A stretch of DNA of 64,000 bases from DASVFB01 sp963766345 (GTDB lineage Bacteria; Actinomycetota; Thermoleophilia; Gaiellales; Gaiellaceae), in NCBI GenBank assembly GCA_963766345.1, contig CAVXZL010000009.1, positions 171,398 through 235,397 on the forward strand, in the 5' to 3' direction. The notes below the pieces were generated by a model. It was given only the letters and a program-made list of their open reading frames with translations. It was not told where the DNA came from and did not search any database. Of the stretch, positions 61,398 through 64,000 are shown piece by piece. The position numbers and the translations under genes were made by a program. Each line of letters opens with the position of its first letter. Position 1 is the first letter of the stretch.

Positions 61398-62270
61398 ATG
61401 CCGCTCGAGCCGATCGACCTGCTGCACCTCGGCAACGAACACGTCATCGGCGTGTATCTCGTGGAGACGCCCGAGGGGCCGGCGCTGTTCGACTGCGGGC
61501 CGGCGACGTGCTTCGAGCGCCTGCGGGAGGCGGTCGACCTGCGTGACGTTCGCCATCTGCTCCTCTCGCACATCCACCTCGACCATGCGGGCGCGGCCGG
61601 GCACGTCGTCGCGGCGAACCCGGAGATCCGCGTGCACGTCTCCGAGGTCGGCGCGCCGCACGTCGTGGATCCCTCGCGGCTCGTCGCGTCGGCGAGGCGC
61701 TTGTACGGCGACGAGCTCGATCGGCTCTACGGCGAGCCGCAGCCCGTTCCGGAGGAGAACGTCCAGGTGATCTGGGACGTCGCCGCCGGGTTGAAGTCCA
61801 TCCCGACGCCGGGGCACGCGTCGCACCACGCGAGCTACCTGCTCGACGACGGCACGCTGCTCGCCGGCGACGCGACGGGCGTCCGCATCCTCCCGGGAGA
61901 GCACATCGTCCCGCACGCGCCCCCGCCGGAGGTCGACCTCGAGGCGTGGAACGAGACGTTCGACGAGATCCTTCGCCATCAACCGGAGCGGCTGGCGCTG
62001 ATCCACTTCGGCGTCATCTCGGGCGTCGAGGACGTTGCCGAGCACATCGAGCGGACGCGCGAGTATCTCGCGGTGTGGGCCGAGCGCGTCCAAGGCGGAA
62101 TGAGCGAGGAGGACTTCGTCGCGGCCGCGCGGGCGGACCTCGAGGAAAGCGAGGGCGAAGGCGCATACACGTACCTGCGCGCTGCGCCGTTCAACCAGTC
62201 GTACCTCGGCCTCGAGCGCTACTGGCGCAAGAAGCGCGAGCGGGATGCCGGCGCTGCCGCTTCCGGCTGA
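61398..62270 (+). CDS. MBL-fold metallo-hydrolase
   Basis: The 290-aa protein has the metallo-beta-lactamase fold with the metal motif 'SHIHLDHAGA', then 'PTPGHASHHASYLL', 'GTLLAGDATGV' and a late His in 'ALIHFG', so both metal sites look complete. It is of the general hydrolase type (thiolesterase or lactonase-like); the substrate is unknown. ATG start with a -10-like hexamer 6 nt before it. Confidence 0.88.
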   Translation: MPLEPIDLLHLGNEHVIGVYLVETPEGPALFDCGPATCFERLREAVDLRDVRHLLLSHIHLDHAGAAGHVVAANPEIRVHVSEVGAPHVVDPSRLVASARRLYGDELDRLYGEPQPVPEENVQVIWDVAAGLKSIPTPGHASHHASYLLDDGTLLAGDATGVRILPGEHIVPHAPPPEVDLEAWNETFDEILRHQPERLALIHFGVISGVEDVAEHIERTREYLAVWAERVQGGMSEEDFVAAARADLEESEGEGAYTYLRAAPFNQSYLGLERYWRKKRERDAGAAASG

Positions 62271-62289
62271 GGCGCATAGGCGCTGAGCT

Positions 62290-62511
62290 CTTCATGGTGT
62301 CGCTCGCGCCGCCGCTGTCTCTCGTGGGGTCGCGGCGGTCGGTGTCGTCGCAGGGTTCGGGCTCGAGTTGTTCAACGTACTCTGGATCACGGTGTTGCAG
62401 CAGCGCATCTCGGACGACGTGCTCGCGCGCGTCAACTCGTACGACGCCCTCGGGTCGTTCGTGTTCGTTCCTCTCGGTCTCACCGTCGCGGTGCCCGCGG
62501 TGCCGTCGTGA
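62290..62511 (+). pseudogene. MFS transporter remnant
   Basis: The in-frame stretch contains 'GFGLELFNVLWITVLQQR' and 'DDVLARVNSYDALGSFVFVPLG', a clear match to the region around helices 10-11 of tetracycline-type MFS exporters. No start codon, no N-terminal two thirds and no last helix are present. Its TGA overlaps the GH3 GTG start (GTGA), so the remnant seems to be the tail end of a former operon partner. Confidence 0.6.
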
Positions 62512-63554
62512 GACCACTCTTGTGCTTCGTGGCTGCACTCTGCGTCGCGGCCACCGCCTCCGGCGCGCGTCCCGCGGCCTCGCCGTCGGTCGCGCAGATG
62601 GTCGGCCAGCTGCTGCTCGTGCGCATGCCGGGCCACGTTCCGACCCCGGACTTCCTCGCGCGCGTCCGCCGTGGCGAAGTCGGCGGCGTCGTCCTCTACG
62701 GCGACAACTACGGGCCTGCCGGCCCGACGCTCCTGATCCGAAAGCTGCAGCACGCGGCGGCCGAAGGCGGGCAGCCGCGGCTGCTGATCGCGATCGACCA
62801 GGAGGGCGGCAGCGTGCAGCGGCTCCCCGGCCCGCCGACGGTTGCGCCACGGGAGATGACGAGCGCGGCGATCGCGACGGCGCAAGGACGCGAGACGGCG
62901 CGGAACCTCCGCGGCTACGGCATCGACGTCGACCTCGCGCCGGTGCTCGACGTCGGTCACGGCGGCTTCATCGCGAGCCGGACGTTCGGCGGCCTTCCCG
63001 GCAACGTGGCCGCGCGGGCGGTCGCCTTCGCGCACGGCCTCGCACTCGGCGGCGTCGTCGCGACCGGCAAGCACTTCCCCGGCCTCGGCTATGCGAAGAC
63101 GAACACGGACACGGCGCGCACCGTCATCCGAGCGAGCGCGCGAAAGCTGAACGCCGACCTCTTCCCGTACAGGCGCGCGATCGCCACGGGGCTGCCGCTG
63201 GTGATGGTCTCGACCGCGCTCTACCCGGCACTCGACATCGACGTGCCCGCCGCGTGCTCCGAAGCCGCCGTGACCGGGCTGCTCCGCGGACAGCTGGGCT
63301 TCCGCGGCGTCGTCGTCACGGACGCGCTCGACACGCCGGCAGTCAACGCGTACCGGCCGACGTCCGAGGCCGCGCTGCAGGCGATCGGCGCCGGCGTGGA
63401 CATCGTGCTCCCCGGCGGCTCGAGCCGCACCGCCAATCGCACGTCCGAGGGCGTCTACCGGGCGATCCTCGCGGCCGCGACGTCCGGCGCGCTGCCGCGC
63501 AGCACCGTGGCGGCGGCCTACGCCCGCGTCATGGCACTGAAGCGCAGCCTCTAA
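62508..63554 (+). CDS. Exported glycoside hydrolase family 3 protein (NagZ-like)
   Basis: The 348-aa protein has a signal peptide (about 1-20) and a single GH3 barrel: 'AQMVGQLLLVRMPG', 'VGGVVLYGDN', 'LLIAIDQEGGSVQRLPGPPTVAP', 'GKHFPGLGYAKTNTDTA' and the nucleophile Asp in 'FRGVVVTDALDTPAV'. It resembles beta-N-acetylhexosaminidases, but the Asp-x-His pair used as acid/base in NagZ is not seen after 'KHFPG'. Peptidoglycan-type sugars are the likely substrate. GTG start overlapping the MFS remnant. Confidence 0.85.
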   Translation: MRPLLCFVAALCVAATASGARPAASPSVAQMVGQLLLVRMPGHVPTPDFLARVRRGEVGGVVLYGDNYGPAGPTLLIRKLQHAAAEGGQPRLLIAIDQEGGSVQRLPGPPTVAPREMTSAAIATAQGRETARNLRGYGIDVDLAPVLDVGHGGFIASRTFGGLPGNVAARAVAFAHGLALGGVVATGKHFPGLGYAKTNTDTARTVIRASARKLNADLFPYRRAIATGLPLVMVSTALYPALDIDVPAACSEAAVTGLLRGQLGFRGVVVTDALDTPAVNAYRPTSEAALQAIGAGVDIVLPGGSSRTANRTSEGVYRAILAAATSGALPRSTVAAAYARVMALKRSL

Positions 63555-63988
63555 CGCTCGAGCGCCTGAGCGACCAGGCGTAGGTTCTCGTCCCAGACGT
63601 CCCGCGGCGTCGGCGGCAGGAGGTCGTCCCACACCGCGGCGAAGTTGCCGATCAGCTGCGGGAAGCGCGCCGGGCGCGCCATGAACCAGTAGTGGAGGTG
63701 GTAGCTGCCGTCGCCCCAGCGGCACACGTGCACGCGACCGATGCCCGGCAGCGAGCTCACGGCCCGCTCGACGCGGACGAGCATCTTCCCGAGATCGGCC
63801 GCCTCCTCGTCGGTCAGGCCGCCGAAGTCGACGTGCCGCCGCGGAAACAGCAGCACCACGCACGGCAGCCCGTTCGGCTCCGCCGGGGGCGCGAGCAGCC
63901 AGCGCTCGTCGCTCCAGATTGCTGCGCCCTCGGCTCCTTGACACGGCCAGCAGTCCGCCGCGTCCTCTCCCCTGCGCGGAGCTTCCAC
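63551..63988 (-). CDS. HIT-like protein
   Basis: The 145-aa protein reads like a HIT-superfamily protein: a Cys pair at the start ('CWPC'), 'CVVLLFPRRHVDFGGLTDEEAADLGKMLVRVERAV', 'GRVHVCRWGDGSYHLHYWFMARP'. The HxHxH-type motif is reduced to 'HLH', so nucleotide hydrolase activity is uncertain. The GTG at 63988 is 12 bp from the window end and the frame is open upstream, so the start may be further out. Its stop codon overlaps the GH3 stop. Confidence 0.75.
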   Translation of the reverse strand: MEAPRRGEDAADCWPCQGAEGAAIWSDERWLLAPPAEPNGLPCVVLLFPRRHVDFGGLTDEEAADLGKMLVRVERAVSSLPGIGRVHVCRWGDGSYHLHYWFMARPARFPQLIGNFAAVWDDLLPPTPRDVWDENLRLVAQALER

Positions 63989-64000
63989 ATCGACCGGTGG

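Overview
The window comes from a very GC-rich, densely packed bacterial chromosome. Gene families (PurS/PurQ/small PurL, an F420-type NADP reductase, TAT-exported and beta-helix proteins, many GTG/TTG starts) and the lack of Shine-Dalgarno sequences on first genes of operons suggest a deep-branching Actinobacteriota lineage, possibly Thermoleophilia/Gaiellales. That placement is inference. I see no rRNA, tRNA, CRISPR array, transposase or prophage, so it reads as ordinary core chromosome.

Layout: 0-7.7 kb holds envelope and small hypothetical genes, a frameshifted Ig-repeat secreted protein and prephenate dehydratase. 7.7-12.4 kb is the replication/translation block rpsF-ssb-rpsR-rplI-yihY-dnaB plus two tiny coupled genes; the dnaB leader carries a LexA-type box and DnaA-box-like motifs. 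12.4-14.4 kb encodes a PAS-PAS hybrid histidine kinase. 14.5-36.9 kb is dominated by de novo purine synthesis on the + strand in four blocks: purA; purD-E / purB-C-S-Q; purL-purF; purM-N-H. Together they cover PRPP to IMP and IMP to adenylosuccinate, and no purK is visible. The blocks are separated by minus-strand accessory genes: an enolase-superfamily protein, a zinc peptidase, an AlkZ-like protein, VOC proteins, EamA, and a CtaG-like protein. 36.9-42.1 kb has an MFS exporter and a large tandem-cyclase/ATPase/TPR protein. 42.2-52.2 kb is one giant secreted multidomain gene (3345 aa). 52.2-59.1 kb has a deaminase, an F420/NADP reductase, cystathionine beta-synthase, BolA + monothiol glutaredoxin, a YcaQ-like protein, a PLP lyase and cystathionine gamma-synthase/lyase, which gives both transsulfuration steps. 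59.1-64 kb has a DUF1206 membrane protein, a polyamine-synthase-like protein, an MBL hydrolase, an MFS relic, a GH3 protein and a HIT-like protein.

Regulatory style: about twenty leading genes have a TANNNT-type hexamer exactly 6-8 nt upstream of the start codon and no ribosome-binding site, which suggests widespread leaderless transcription. Downstream genes are joined by 4-nt NTGA stop/start overlaps. The same logic predicts CTG start codons for purL and the NYN-like gene.

Quality note: seven genes need one single-base indel each to be read through (near 5385, 20990, 24303, 26318, 29860, 53510, 56542). Each repair restores a whole number of codons and a sensible C terminus, and one of the genes is purL. 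These are most likely assembly errors, so the spans below are the repaired genes. Best candidates for something undescribed: the structured intergenic element at 28243-28394, the giant VNE-repeat/gingipain-like/TolB-propeller protein, the sAC-like cyclase, and the overlapping acidic/basic mini-gene pair at 55.5 kb.
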